Shown one piece after another: positions 1 to 8,917 of a stretch of DNA of 64,000 bases (the stretch's first letter is position 1; each line of letters opens with the position of its first letter). Source of the DNA: Clostridia bacterium (GTDB lineage: Bacteria > Bacillota > Peptococcia > DRI-13 > UBA5745); contig JAHDPO010000004.1 of the NCBI GenBank assembly GCA_018434325.1, positions 186,001-250,000 on the forward strand, given 5' to 3'. Both the position numbers and the translations under genes were made by a program. The notes below the pieces were generated by a model. That model had not been told where the DNA came from. It made no database searches and worked only from the letters and a program-made list of their open reading frames with translations.

Positions 1-2
1 AC

Positions 3-926
3 GTGCTTACGGATATGCTCTTTCATTCCACATTTAAAAAAGAAGCCATGGACAAAGAAAGAGGCGTGATCAAAGAAGAAATCAGCATGTATGAGGATTC
101 TCCCGACGAATTGATCCATGATGTTTTCCTGTCGTCGGCCTGGCCGGACAATCCTTTAGGCAAGCCGATTCTCGGCACGGCCGCTTCTTTGGACAATATC
201 GACAGAGACATGGTTCTGCATTATATCAAAAGGCAATATGTGCCGGAACGGATCGTGATTTCCTGCGCCGGTTGCCTGGAGCATGACCAGGTGCTGGAGC
301 TTTTGACGCCCATATTCAGCCAGATGCAGCCGGCAAAGCAGCCGCCGCTGATTCCGGCTCCTGCCGCTTTATCCGGTAAAACAACCCATTTGAAAAAAGA
401 TACGGGCCAGATGCAGATCTGCCTTGGCACAAGAGGCATCTCTATCGAAGACGAGAGGAACTATCCCCTGTATATCTTAAACAACGTCCTGGGGGGCGGT
501 TTATCCTCCCGCCTGGTTCAGTCGATCCGTGAAGAAAGAGGTATGGCTTATTCCACCTACTCCTTCAACAGCGCTTTTTCTGATGCCGGTATATTTGCCT
601 TATACGCCGGTACATCGCCGCAGACGGCGGAAACGGTCATCAGCCTGCTGCGCCAGGAAATGGAACAGATCATGAAGGATGGGATCACGGCGGAGGAGCT
701 GAACAGAGCCAAAGAACAGGTGCGGGGCAGCTTATTCATGGGTTTGGAAAGCGTCAGCAACCGCATGAACCGCTTAGGCAGAAACCTGCTTTTGCTGGAT
801 AAAATCATTGCGCCGGAAACTACTATGGAAAAAGTGGCGGCGGTAACCTTGGAGGATATCCCTCAACTGGCTCAATATTTGTTTGTGGAGCCCCATGTAT
901 TGGCTACCATAGGACCCGCCGAATAA
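3..926 (+). CDS. M16 family zinc peptidase (insulinase-like), 5'-truncated by window edge
   Basis: This is the C-terminal part, about 308 codons, of a processing-peptidase-like M16 protein. The frame is open to the left edge, so the GTG at base 3 is an internal codon and not a start. Family members are about 410-430 residues, so roughly 110 residues are missing, including the HxxEH zinc motif. What remains keeps the ERGVIKEEI segment, where the third zinc ligand lies, and the Arg/Tyr-containing IREERGMAYS segment typical of the second M16 domain. In Firmicutes such genes often precede ymxH, as here. The physiological substrate is unknown. Confidence 0.9.
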   Translation: MLTDMLFHSTFKKEAMDKERGVIKEEISMYEDSPDELIHDVFLSSAWPDNPLGKPILGTAASLDNIDRDMVLHYIKRQYVPERIVISCAGCLEHDQVLELLTPIFSQMQPAKQPPLIPAPAALSGKTTHLKKDTGQMQICLGTRGISIEDERNYPLYILNNVLGGGLSSRLVQSIREERGMAYSTYSFNSAFSDAGIFALYAGTSPQTAETVISLLRQEMEQIMKDGITAEELNRAKEQVRGSLFMGLESVSNRMNRLGRNLLLLDKIIAPETTMEKVAAVTLEDIPQLAQYLFVEPHVLATIGPAE

Positions 927-1029
927 AAGGCGGGAAGCGGGAAAGCCGGCCGACGAATATGTGTATTTGCCGTCATGAAGGGGCCGGCCGGCGCATATAG
1001 TTTCTTAACTGACAGAGGGAGGGAACTAT

Positions 1030-1371
1030 ATGCTGCCTACACTGCTTTTTTGGCTGTTTATGCTGGCCTGCATTTTCTTATCTTTATGGATTCGCAGCCG
1101 GAAACTAAGGCGTTATTGGCGCTATACCGCAGGGGAAGCGGGGGAACAAATGTTTTCTCCCATTGCCCAAGCCTTGGGCAACTTGCTTTCGGCAGCCGGC
1201 GGCATTTATTTGTCGGGCCAGCTGCTGGTTGAATTCCTCAAGCTGCCGGAAATACCTCAGGTTGTCTGGCAGGGTACTTCCGTGGATATGCTGGCTCTGC
1301 TCTCCCTTTGGGCCGCTATTTTGCAGCCTTTCTTTATGTGGCTGGCCGGCTTGTTCCGGCGCAAGCCCTGA
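1030..1371 (+). CDS. Small membrane protein of unknown function
   Basis: I do not recognise this 113-residue protein. A good ribosome-binding site (GAGGGAGGG) lies about 6 bases before the ATG, which supports a real gene. The N-terminus is strongly hydrophobic (about residues 3-22) and is followed by a basic segment, RSRKLRRYWR. Two further hydrophobic stretches lie at about 45-68 and 84-107, and the C-terminus is basic (FRRKP). This predicts about three membrane spans. It sits between the M16 peptidase and ymxH, 39 bases before the latter, so it is probably co-transcribed with it. Confidence 0.65.
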   Translation: MLPTLLFWLFMLACIFLSLWIRSRKLRRYWRYTAGEAGEQMFSPIAQALGNLLSAAGGIYLSGQLLVEFLKLPEIPQVVWQGTSVDMLALLSLWAAILQPFFMWLAGLFRRKP

Positions 1372-1410
1372 CGACGCCTGATGCAAAGCCTTGAGAGAGG
1401 GAGGATACAG

Positions 1411-1662
1411 ATGAGATTAAGCGAGTTGATCGGCAAAGATATCATTAATTTGCAAAATGGCGGCCGTTTAGGCATGGCGGCGGATTCCGACCTGCTGATC
1501 CAGGAGGAAACGGGAATCATTGAATCGATCATTTTGCCGGGGCGGGGCAGTTTTCTCGGCCTCTGGGAAAAGGACGCCCTGACGGTGCCATGGGGCGCAG
1601 TAAAGAAGATCGGTTCGGAAGTCATCATCATGGATTTGGATGAAACCATCCCGAGACGCTGA
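1411..1662 (+). CDS. ymxH: YlmC/YmxH family PRC-barrel sporulation protein
   Basis: An 83-residue single-domain PRC-barrel protein. It begins MRLSELIGKDIINL, has a GRLG turn, and carries the PWGAVKKIGSEVIIMD stretch typical of the YlmC/YmxH family. An in-frame ATG lies 30 bases upstream, but position 1411 is preferred because AGAGAGGGAGGA sits just before it and the family N-terminus aligns there. In Bacillus the family is tied to sporulation, though its molecular role is unclear. Its place after an M16 peptidase matches a common Firmicute order. Confidence 0.85.
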   Translation: MRLSELIGKDIINLQNGGRLGMAADSDLLIQEETGIIESIILPGRGSFLGLWEKDALTVPWGAVKKIGSEVIIMDLDETIPRR

Positions 1663-1691
1663 TATGGCCTATAAGCTGGGGAAGCCTCTTC

Positions 1692-1720
1692 TTGCTATTT
1701 GCTGGCAAATCGAATATAAT
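1692..1720 (+). promoter_or_regulatory. Candidate sigma-A promoter for rnj
   Basis: TTGCTA (1692-1697, 4 of 6 consensus) is followed after exactly 17 bases by a perfect TATAAT (1715-1720). Transcription would start near 1727 and give an approximately 157-nt leader before RNase J. Confidence 0.6.
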
Positions 1721-1769
1721 AGCAAATGATGAGCGTTGATCGGTTTATTGAATGGTGCAGGACTGTATT

Positions 1770-1796
1770 GGCACTTCGCGAAAAGTGCCTTAATTT
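1770..1796 (+). terminator. Hairpin with T-rich tail in the rnj leader
   Basis: GGCACTT (1770-1776) pairs perfectly with AAGTGCC (1783-1789) around a 6-base loop and is followed by TTAATTTT. A second imperfect hairpin follows (GTTGGCCC 1801-1808 with GGGC and CAAC at 1814-1824). It may be a weak terminator, or a structural element of the leader. Confidence 0.4.
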
Positions 1797-1883
1797 TGTT
1801 GTTGGCCCTTACCGGGCAAACAACAGTATATATCTGTACAAAAAAGCAAAAATTATAACCGGATAGGTTAAGGAGGTTATTTA

Positions 1884-3554
1884 ATGGCAAAAGCACAAAT
1901 CCCCCTACAGATCATCCCTTTGGGAGGTCTGGGGGAAATCGGGAAGAACATGACGGTATTCCGTTACGATGACGAGATGATCGTGGTGGATGCCGGCTTG
2001 ATGTTTCCCGGCGAGGAAATGCTTGGTATCGATATCGTGATACCGGATTTTTCTTATTTATTGGAGAACAAGGATCAGTTGGTAGGTATTTGCCTTACCC
2101 ATGGCCATGAAGATCATATCGGCGCTATGCCTTATGTTATGCGGGAGCTGGACGTGCCTGTTTACGGCAGCAGGCTGACCCTGGGGCTGCTTCAGGAAAA
2201 ACTGAAAGAAAACGGTTTAAACAAGGTAAACCTGAATGCCGTTAAGCCCCGCAGCGTAATCAAGCTGGGCAATCACTTCCAGATAGAGTTTTTCCGGGTC
2301 ACCCACAGTATACCCGGTTGTTTTGGCATGGCCATTACCACGCCGGTGGGCACCGTCGTCCATACGGGGGATTTCAAGATGGATCAGACGCCGGTAGACG
2401 GCGAGGCCATGGATTTCGGCCGCCTGGCGGAGCTGGGCAAACGGGGCGTGCTGGTGATGATGTCAGACAGCACCAACGTGGAAAAAGCCGGCTTCACCCG
2501 TTCCGAAAAAGAAGTGGGCGGCGTTTTAAAAGAAGTATTCGGCCGCAGCGACGGCAGGATTATTTTAGCTACCTTCGCTTCCAATATCCACCGCATTCAG
2601 CAGGTGGTAGACGCGGCGGTACTGTACAACCGAAAGGTGGCCATTGTCGGCCGCAGCATGATCAATGTGGTGGGTATTGCGCAAGAGCTCCAGTATTTGA
2701 AGATACCGGAAGATACTATCATCGACATCGACGAGATCGGCCGCTATCCCAAAAACCGGGTGGCGGTGATCTGTACCGGCAGCCAGGGAGAGCCCATGTC
2801 GGCTTTAACCCGCATGGCCAACGACGACCATCGCAAGGTGGAAATCATGCCCGGCGATACGGTGGTTATTTCCGCCACACCCATTCCCGGCAACGAAAAG
2901 CTGGTAGGCAAAACCGTTAATCAGCTCTACCGCCTGGGGGCCGAAGTCGTTCACGAATCTGCCGCCGGCGTCCATACTTCCGGCCACGGCAGCCAGGAAG
3001 AGCTGAAGATGATGTTAAATCTGGTGAAGCCCAAGTTTTTTGTACCCGTCCACGGCGAATACCGCCATTTGGTGAAGCATGCTCAGCTGGCCACCCGTCT
3101 GGGCATTCCCAGCAAAAATATTTTTGTAGGAGAAAACGGCCAGATCATCGAATTCACTAAGGACAAGGGCGCCTTGTCCAAGAAGGTTACCGCCGGCCAG
3201 ATTCTGGTGGACGGCCTTGGCGTAGGCGATGTGGGCAATGTGGTGCTGCGGGACAGAAAACAGCTGTCGGAAGACGGCATTCTCATCGTTGTCATGGGTA
3301 TCGACAAGAGATCCCACAGCGTTACCGCCGGGCCGGATATTGTGTCCCGGGGATTTGTCTACGTGAAAGAAGCCGATCATCTCATGGAAGAGGTCAGGGA
3401 AAAGGTAGTAACCATCCTGGATAAGTGCGGCGAGAAAAACATCAACGACTGGGCAGGCATTAAATCCCAGATCAGAGATGGTTTAAGCAAATATGTTTAT
3501 GATAAGACCCGCCGCCGTCCTATGATCTTACCCATTATTATGGAAGTTGATTAA
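1884..3554 (+). CDS. rnj: Ribonuclease J
   Basis: A 556-residue metallo-beta-lactamase/beta-CASP ribonuclease of the RNase J family (5'-to-3' exonuclease and endonuclease) acting in mRNA decay and rRNA maturation. HGHEDH at residues 73-78 and HTGDFK near 160-165 are metal-binding motifs. DSTN near 195 and PVHGE near 390 are further hallmarks. The length fits the family. AAGGAGGT lies about 7 bases before the ATG. The stop codon overlaps an ATG in the ftsK frame. The sequence does not distinguish the J1 from the J2 paralogue, so no letter is assigned. Confidence 0.95.
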   Translation: MAKAQIPLQIIPLGGLGEIGKNMTVFRYDDEMIVVDAGLMFPGEEMLGIDIVIPDFSYLLENKDQLVGICLTHGHEDHIGAMPYVMRELDVPVYGSRLTLGLLQEKLKENGLNKVNLNAVKPRSVIKLGNHFQIEFFRVTHSIPGCFGMAITTPVGTVVHTGDFKMDQTPVDGEAMDFGRLAELGKRGVLVMMSDSTNVEKAGFTRSEKEVGGVLKEVFGRSDGRIILATFASNIHRIQQVVDAAVLYNRKVAIVGRSMINVVGIAQELQYLKIPEDTIIDIDEIGRYPKNRVAVICTGSQGEPMSALTRMANDDHRKVEIMPGDTVVISATPIPGNEKLVGKTVNQLYRLGAEVVHESAAGVHTSGHGSQEELKMMLNLVKPKFFVPVHGEYRHLVKHAQLATRLGIPSKNIFVGENGQIIEFTKDKGALSKKVTAGQILVDGLGVGDVGNVVLRDRKQLSEDGILIVVMGIDKRSHSVTAGPDIVSRGFVYVKEADHLMEEVREKVVTILDKCGEKNINDWAGIKSQIRDGLSKYVYDKTRRRPMILPIIMEVD

Positions 3555-3574
3555 TGAGGAGAAAGGGGACAGCT

Positions 3575-6064
3575 ATGGCCCGGCCACGAAAGAAAAGTAC
3601 GGCGAAGAAACAACAGGCGATGCGTTCCGAACTGAAGCAAGACTTAGTTGCTATTGCTTTGTTCGCCATAGGTATTTTTGTGGCCTTCTGTCTCTGGCAG
3701 GTGCCGTCAAGCGGTGAAAAAAATCTCCTGGGGGCCTTAGGTCACGGCGTATATGGCGTCAGTCAGCTTTTATTTGGCCAGGGCAAATGGTTTTTGGCTT
3801 TAGCCTTGATTTTTTTAGGGGCCAGCCAATGGCTGAAGGCCACGGAGCCCGGCAAGGCCCTATATCTGGCTTACGGAGTCGTCACGGCCGCCAGCTGCGC
3901 TATTGCCCATTTGCGGCTGCCGGCAGAACGGCAGCTGTTGGAGGCGGGCCTTGACGGCTTAGGCGGCGGCATTATCGGCGGCGCTTTGGTGCAAGCCAGC
4001 AATCTGCTGATCGGTGTTACCGGCAGCTGGATTTTCTATGTGACTCTGGTCATTGCTTCCCTCTTGGTAATTACCGGCAAGACCTTGCGGGAAGTGGTCC
4101 TGGATGCCGGCAGCAAAGCTAAAGGCATCGCCCAGTCCGCCCAGAGCGGTCTGACGGTTTTGACCAGCCGCAGGGAAGAGGATGATTATCGGGATCGGGA
4201 GAAAACCATTCTGAAAAGTTTAAATCTGCCCATCGATACCGAGTTAAGAAGAGATAAAAAAGGCGGCGGATTAAAAAGAGGACAGGCTTGCCCACAGAGG
4301 GACGAGCAGCCGGTTCAGAGCGCCCCGGATCAATCCGCTTCTATAGATGAGTTAAGCCAGCGGGGCATTACCCTGCATCTGTATAATGAGCATACAGGGG
4401 ACAAGGGAGCGGAGGCGGCTCCAAAGCCAGAAGACAGGAGTCCTGCCGCTCAGGCTCAAACTCCCGGCCAAGGTCATCCGGCTGCGGCCAGGCCTTTTGC
4501 CGCAGGTCAAAATGACCGGGCTAAGACTGCCGGGGATAAAGAGGCAAAAAAAGACGAGGACTTTAAACCTCAGGCTCAGGTGATCAGTTCTGGCGGCGCC
4601 GGCAATTTCCCGGAAATTCATCGCATATACCGGCTGCCCAGCCTGAACTTACTGCAATCGGCGCCCCGGGTCAAAAGCCAGCGGCTCAACAAAGACATTA
4701 CGGATAACGTGCGTATTTTAGAGGAGACTCTGGCCAGCTTCGGCGTAAAAGCCGTGGTAACCCAGGTCAACCGGGGACCCAGTATCACCCGCTTTGAGCT
4801 GCAGCCTGCCGCCGGCGTAAAAGTAAGCAAGATTGTTAATTTATCTGACGATATTGCTTTAGCTTTGGCAGCGGCTCACATCCGTATAGAAGCGCCCATT
4901 CCCGGCAAAGCTGCTATTGGAATCGAAGTTCCCAATGCCGAGCGGGCTTTGGTCAGTTTGCGGGAGATTTTGGAAGATCAGGTCTTTGCTCAGTCGAAAT
5001 CCAAATTAACCTTTGCTTTAGGGCGGGATATTGCCGGCGCACCCATTGTGGCCGATTTAGCCAGAATGCCCCATTTGCTGATTGCCGGCTCCACCGGTTC
5101 CGGCAAAAGCGTTTGCATGAACGCCCTGATTGCCAGCATCTTGTTTTCCTCTACTCCTGATGAAGTAAAACTGATGATGGTCGATCCCAAGATGGTGGAG
5201 CTGTCCAATTATAACGGCATTCCCCATTTGATCCATCCTGTGGTTACCGACGCCAAAAAGGCGGCCAAGGCTTTGCGCTGGGCCGTCCATGAGATGGAAA
5301 AACGCTACGATACCTTTGCCAAAGCGGGAGTGAAGGATATTGCCCGTTATAATGCCTGGCTGGCCGAGCAGGAGATGGAGGACAAACCTTCTCCCATGCC
5401 CCAATTTGTGATTTTGATCGACGAGCTGGCCGATTTGATGCTGGTGGCGCCGGCGGATGTGGAAGACGCTATCTGCCGCCTGGCCCAAATGGCCCGGGCT
5501 GCCGGCATGCATCTGGTGGTTGCCACCCAGCGGCCCAGCGTGGATGTGATCACCGGCATCATCAAAGCCAATATTCCCTGCCGCATTGCCTTTGCCGTAT
5601 CTTCCCAAACGGACTCCCGGGTTATTCTGGACATGGCCGGCGCCGAAAAGCTTTTAGGCCGGGGGGATATGCTGTATTCCACTTTAGAGAATCCCAAGCC
5701 CGTCCGGGTCCAGGGCGTTTACGTTTCCGACAAGGAGATCGAAAGCCTCACGGAATACATCAAGGCTGCCAACATCCAGCCGGAATACCGGGAAGATGTG
5801 GTCAGCGGCGAGGAGGAAAGCCGGGAGGAAGAAAACGAGGAACTGGACAGCTTGCTGCCGGAAGCCGCCCGGATTTTTATCGAAAGCGGTCAGGCTTCCA
5901 TATCCCTTTTGCAGCGGCGCTTGCGGATCGGTTATACCCGGGCCGCCAGGATTATTGACCAGATGGAGGAGCAGGGTATTGTGGGCGGTTATGAGGGCAG
6001 TAAGGCCCGGGCCATCCGCATGACCATGGCCCAATATGAGGAGCGATTCGGCAAAAAAGAGTAA
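3575..6064 (+). CDS. FtsK/SpoIIIE family DNA translocase
   Basis: An 829-residue membrane-anchored DNA pump that moves chromosomal DNA through the division or sporulation septum. The first ~180 residues are basic and then hydrophobic, consistent with the four-helix FtsK_4TM anchor. A charged, low-complexity linker runs to about residue 330. The motor has Walker A GSTGSGKSV near 503-511 and Walker B VILIDELADLM near 613-623. The last ~65 residues form the winged-helix gamma domain that reads orienting sequences (LLQRRLRIGYTRAARIIDQM). An ATG at 3554 overlaps the rnj stop, but the ATG at 3575 has a better placed AGGAGAAAGGGG. It could serve as FtsK, SpoIIIE or both. Confidence 0.93.
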   Translation: MARPRKKSTAKKQQAMRSELKQDLVAIALFAIGIFVAFCLWQVPSSGEKNLLGALGHGVYGVSQLLFGQGKWFLALALIFLGASQWLKATEPGKALYLAYGVVTAASCAIAHLRLPAERQLLEAGLDGLGGGIIGGALVQASNLLIGVTGSWIFYVTLVIASLLVITGKTLREVVLDAGSKAKGIAQSAQSGLTVLTSRREEDDYRDREKTILKSLNLPIDTELRRDKKGGGLKRGQACPQRDEQPVQSAPDQSASIDELSQRGITLHLYNEHTGDKGAEAAPKPEDRSPAAQAQTPGQGHPAAARPFAAGQNDRAKTAGDKEAKKDEDFKPQAQVISSGGAGNFPEIHRIYRLPSLNLLQSAPRVKSQRLNKDITDNVRILEETLASFGVKAVVTQVNRGPSITRFELQPAAGVKVSKIVNLSDDIALALAAAHIRIEAPIPGKAAIGIEVPNAERALVSLREILEDQVFAQSKSKLTFALGRDIAGAPIVADLARMPHLLIAGSTGSGKSVCMNALIASILFSSTPDEVKLMMVDPKMVELSNYNGIPHLIHPVVTDAKKAAKALRWAVHEMEKRYDTFAKAGVKDIARYNAWLAEQEMEDKPSPMPQFVILIDELADLMLVAPADVEDAICRLAQMARAAGMHLVVATQRPSVDVITGIIKANIPCRIAFAVSSQTDSRVILDMAGAEKLLGRGDMLYSTLENPKPVRVQGVYVSDKEIESLTEYIKAANIQPEYREDVVSGEEESREEENEELDSLLPEAARIFIESGQASISLLQRRLRIGYTRAARIIDQMEEQGIVGGYEGSKARAIRMTMAQYEERFGKKE

Positions 6065-6073
6065 TATTCCCCA

Positions 6074-6102
6074 TAGGCAATTGGATAAAAATTTGATATA
6101 AT
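6074..6102 (+). promoter_or_regulatory. Candidate sigma-A promoter for rodZ-like gene
   Basis: TAGGCA (6074-6079, 4 of 6) and a perfect TATAAT (6097-6102) are separated by 17 bases, with a predicted start near 6109 and a 32-nt leader. Confidence 0.5.
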
Positions 6103-6140
6103 AAATTAATAGGCAATAATATGAGCCGGAGGATCGATAA

Positions 6141-6938
6141 ATGGAAGGTATCGGGGGGATCCTGCGGGAGGCTCGGCAAAAAAAAGGAGCCACCTTAGAC
6201 CAGATTGAAGAAACCACAAAGATCAAAAAGCGCTATTTATTAGCATTGGAGCATGAGGAATGGGATCGCATGCCGGGTAAGGTATATGCTAAAGGCTTTT
6301 TGCGCACTTATGCCCGATACCTAGGCTTGGATGAGCAGGCTTTAGGCGATATGTTTGAACTATCCGTCAGAGAAATCGTTAAAGCTCAGTCAAATGCTGC
6401 CGCTGCTTCAGCTGCCGCCTCCCCGGAGGCGCCCAAAAGGCGCCGGGAGGTAGATTTGCAAAACAAGCCGAAGCGCCAGCTGGTTTTGATCCTTTGCGTG
6501 GTTTCTGCCGTCGTCCTGTATTTTGCTCAATGGGCGTACAAAACCTATTATTTAGCTGATCATGGCGATAACGAGCCCAATCCCCCGGCCATTATCCTGC
6601 CCCAGCCCGAGCCTTTGCCCACTGAGACTGTCGTAGAGACGGAGCCTGTTATTCTTACTTCATTTACGCTCAAGATGGCTGCCGCAGAAAATTGCTGGTT
6701 CCGGCTTAAAGACCAGGGCCAGCAGATTTATGAAGGCACTATCCGGGCCGGCGAAACTCTGGAGTTTCCCGAGCTCCAAAAAATTGAGCTTAGGATGGGC
6801 AATGCCGGCGGCGTCACTATCAGCCTGAACGACTTGGAATTGCCGTCTTTAGGCAGATCCGGTCAGACCATGACGAAGCTTTATTCGATTGCAGACGGTA
6901 TCATGTATGACGATGAAACCGGTGAAGCTATTTCCTAA
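6141..6938 (+). CDS. RodZ-like helix-turn-helix membrane protein
   Basis: A 265-residue bitopic protein. Residues 1-75 form an HTH_25-type domain (GGILREARQKKGATLDQIEE, then KVYAKGFLRTYARYLGLD). One transmembrane span lies at about 113-132, followed by a Pro-rich linker and a C-terminal DUF4115-like domain (about 170-260). This is the RodZ architecture, which links MreB filaments to elongation-phase wall synthesis. GCCGGAGGA sits before the ATG. Neighbouring ftsK and pgsA also act in envelope or division processes. Confidence 0.85.
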   Translation: MEGIGGILREARQKKGATLDQIEETTKIKKRYLLALEHEEWDRMPGKVYAKGFLRTYARYLGLDEQALGDMFELSVREIVKAQSNAAAASAAASPEAPKRRREVDLQNKPKRQLVLILCVVSAVVLYFAQWAYKTYYLADHGDNEPNPPAIILPQPEPLPTETVVETEPVILTSFTLKMAAAENCWFRLKDQGQQIYEGTIRAGETLEFPELQKIELRMGNAGGVTISLNDLELPSLGRSGQTMTKLYSIADGIMYDDETGEAIS

Positions 6939-6988
6939 AGAGACGCCGGATAATAAAACGAGTCCTTAATTACAAAAAGGAGGGTCCT

Positions 6989-7002
6989 GCCGGCCTGCCG
7001 GC
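6989..7002 (+). other. Hairpin between Shine-Dalgarno and start codon of rimO
   Basis: GCCGG (6989-6993) pairs with CCGGC (6998-7002) around a CCTG loop. It lies between AAAGGAGGG (6976-6984) and the ATG at 7012. The linear spacing of about 27 bases is too long for normal initiation, but folding would shorten it to about 13. Confidence 0.4.
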
Positions 7003-7011
7003 TTATTTACG

Positions 7012-8382
7012 ATGAAAAAAACCTTACTTCATTTAATGACCTTGGGCTGCCCCAAAAACCAGGTCGATAGCCGTCAAATCCAAGGTATGTTGCTTGAAAA
7101 GGGATATGTTTTCACCAACTCGCCGCAGGAAGCGGAGATCATTCTCCTTAATACCTGCGGCTTTGTTGATGATGCAAAAGAAGAATCCATACAGGCTATA
7201 CTGGATTTATCCCGCTGGAAAAAGAAAGGCCGCTGCCGCTTTTTAATCGTTCTAGGCTGTCTGGTACAAAAATACGGCGACGAACTGGCGGAGGCTTTGC
7301 CGGAAGTCGATCTTTTTTTAGGGGTTACGGACTGGGTGCAGCTGCAAGCTCATTTAGATACTTTATCCTCTTCCATAAGCGGGAAGCAGAAGCGGCAAAG
7401 ATTACAAATTGGCAGCCCCGATCAGCATCTGTTTTCAAATACCTGGGCCATGCAGTCGGCTGAAGATCCCTGCGGCTACGTTAAAATTGCCGAAGGCTGC
7501 GATCACCACTGCACATTTTGTGTGATCCCCCAGATCAGAGGCGGCTACCGCAGCCGGTCTTTGGATTCCATAAAGGAAGAAGTGGCCGCCCGGGTGGCCA
7601 GGGGCTTGCGGGAAGCGGTGCTGGTAGCCCAGGACACCGGCGCCTATGGCAAGGACCTGACGCCGAAGTCCAGTCTGGCTGAGCTTTTGCGGGAGCTTTG
7701 CGCCATCGAGGGCTTGGAGCGGGTGCGCATTATGTATTGCTACCCCGAAGGGGTGGATGAGGCTCTGCTTAAGGCCATGCAGCACCCCAAGGTTTGCCCT
7801 TATCTGGATATGCCCATCCAGCATGTGGACGATGTTGTGCTGCGGACTATGGCCAGGCCCATCAGCAGCAACAGGCTAAAAAGCGTTATCACCGGGCTGC
7901 GCAAGCATATTCCCGATATTGTTATCCGCACTACCTTGATGGTGGGTTTTCCCGGGGAGACGGAGGAGGCTTTCCAGGCATTGCTGGAGTTTTTAGAAGA
8001 ATTCCATTTGGAAAGAGTAGGTTTCTTTGCTTTTTCACCTCAGCCCGGCACGCCGGCCGAAAAGCTGCCCGATCAAATACCGGATGCAGAAAAAGAACGG
8101 CGCTTGGAGCTGGCTCAGCAAAAGCAAAGTCAGGTTTTAGATCAATGGCATGATTCTCTGGTAGGAAAGGTTTTATCTGTTTTTATTGACGAAAGCAGCC
8201 GGGAAAAAACCGGTTTGTATCACTACGAAGGTCGTACCTGCTGGGATGCCCCGGAAATCGACGGTTTGGTCACCTTCAGCAGTCAAGAACGGTTCAGCCC
8301 CGGTCAGTTGATCGACGTCAGAATCACCCATAGCAGGGATTATATATTATCGGGAGAGATAGCCAATGAACCTAGCCAATAA
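7012..8382 (+). CDS. rimO: Ribosomal protein uS12 methylthiotransferase RimO
   Basis: A 456-residue radical-SAM methylthiotransferase that modifies an Asp of ribosomal protein S12. The N-terminal UPF0004 domain begins TLGCPKNQVDSR and carries conserved cysteines in LLNTCGFVDDAKEES. The radical-SAM CxxxCxxC is CDHHCTFC near residues 163-170, followed by PQIRGGYRSRS, and a C-terminal TRAM domain fits the last ~65 residues. SPQPGTPA is typical of RimO. There is no in-frame alternative start between the SD and this ATG. The 3' end overlaps pgsA by 17 bases. Confidence 0.95.
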   Translation: MKKTLLHLMTLGCPKNQVDSRQIQGMLLEKGYVFTNSPQEAEIILLNTCGFVDDAKEESIQAILDLSRWKKKGRCRFLIVLGCLVQKYGDELAEALPEVDLFLGVTDWVQLQAHLDTLSSSISGKQKRQRLQIGSPDQHLFSNTWAMQSAEDPCGYVKIAEGCDHHCTFCVIPQIRGGYRSRSLDSIKEEVAARVARGLREAVLVAQDTGAYGKDLTPKSSLAELLRELCAIEGLERVRIMYCYPEGVDEALLKAMQHPKVCPYLDMPIQHVDDVVLRTMARPISSNRLKSVITGLRKHIPDIVIRTTLMVGFPGETEEAFQALLEFLEEFHLERVGFFAFSPQPGTPAEKLPDQIPDAEKERRLELAQQKQSQVLDQWHDSLVGKVLSVFIDESSREKTGLYHYEGRTCWDAPEIDGLVTFSSQERFSPGQLIDVRITHSRDYILSGEIANEPSQ

Positions 8383-8905
8383 ACTAACATTGCTGCGGAT
8401 TATCCTGATCCCTTTATTTATGGTTTTTGCCCTTTGGGATTTGCCTCACGGCGATTTATGGGCGGCCTTGCTTTTTATTTTGGCGGCCAGCACCGATGGC
8501 CTTGACGGTTATATTGCCAGAAAACGCAAGGAAATAACGAATTTAGGCAAGCTTCTGGATCCCCTGGCCGATAAAATGCTGGTTACCGCCGCCTTGATCA
8601 CTTTGGTGGAAATCGGCAGAATCCCTTCCTGGATATCCATCATTATTATTGGACGGGAATTTTTAGTCACAGGTTTAAGAGGCGTATCGGCGGCGGAGGG
8701 AATTGTTATAGCTGCCAGCAAATTGGGCAAACTAAAGACGGTCACCCAAATCGTAGCTCTTTCCGCCCTTTTGCTGGAAAACTATCTGACGCCCTACATC
8801 GGTTTTCCGCTGGGTACCTGGCTGCTTTATCTGGCTCTGATTTTTACCCTTTATTCCGGCTACGATTATGTGGTGAAAACTTTCCAGGAAATCAAGATGA
8901 CCTAA
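8366..8905 (+). CDS. pgsA: CDP-diacylglycerol-glycerol-3-phosphate 3-phosphatidyltransferase
   Basis: A 179-residue integral membrane enzyme making phosphatidylglycerophosphate, the committed step to phosphatidylglycerol. The CDP-alcohol phosphotransferase signature is complete near residues 43-72: a DGLDGYIAR block is followed by GKLLDPLADK. Several hydrophobic spans follow. The start lies inside rimO (17-base overlap) with GGGAGAGA upstream, so translation is probably coupled. The rimO-pgsA-pncC order is common in Firmicutes. Confidence 0.95.
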   Translation: MNLANKLTLLRIILIPLFMVFALWDLPHGDLWAALLFILAASTDGLDGYIARKRKEITNLGKLLDPLADKMLVTAALITLVEIGRIPSWISIIIIGREFLVTGLRGVSAAEGIVIAASKLGKLKTVTQIVALSALLLENYLTPYIGFPLGTWLLYLALIFTLYSGYDYVVKTFQEIKMT

Positions 8906-8917
8906 GGAGCCTGACTC

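Noticed and set aside
2318-2920. 200-codon + strand frame within rnj
   Set aside because: It is an Arg/Gly/His-rich shadow in another frame of RNase J, and no ribosome site was seen.
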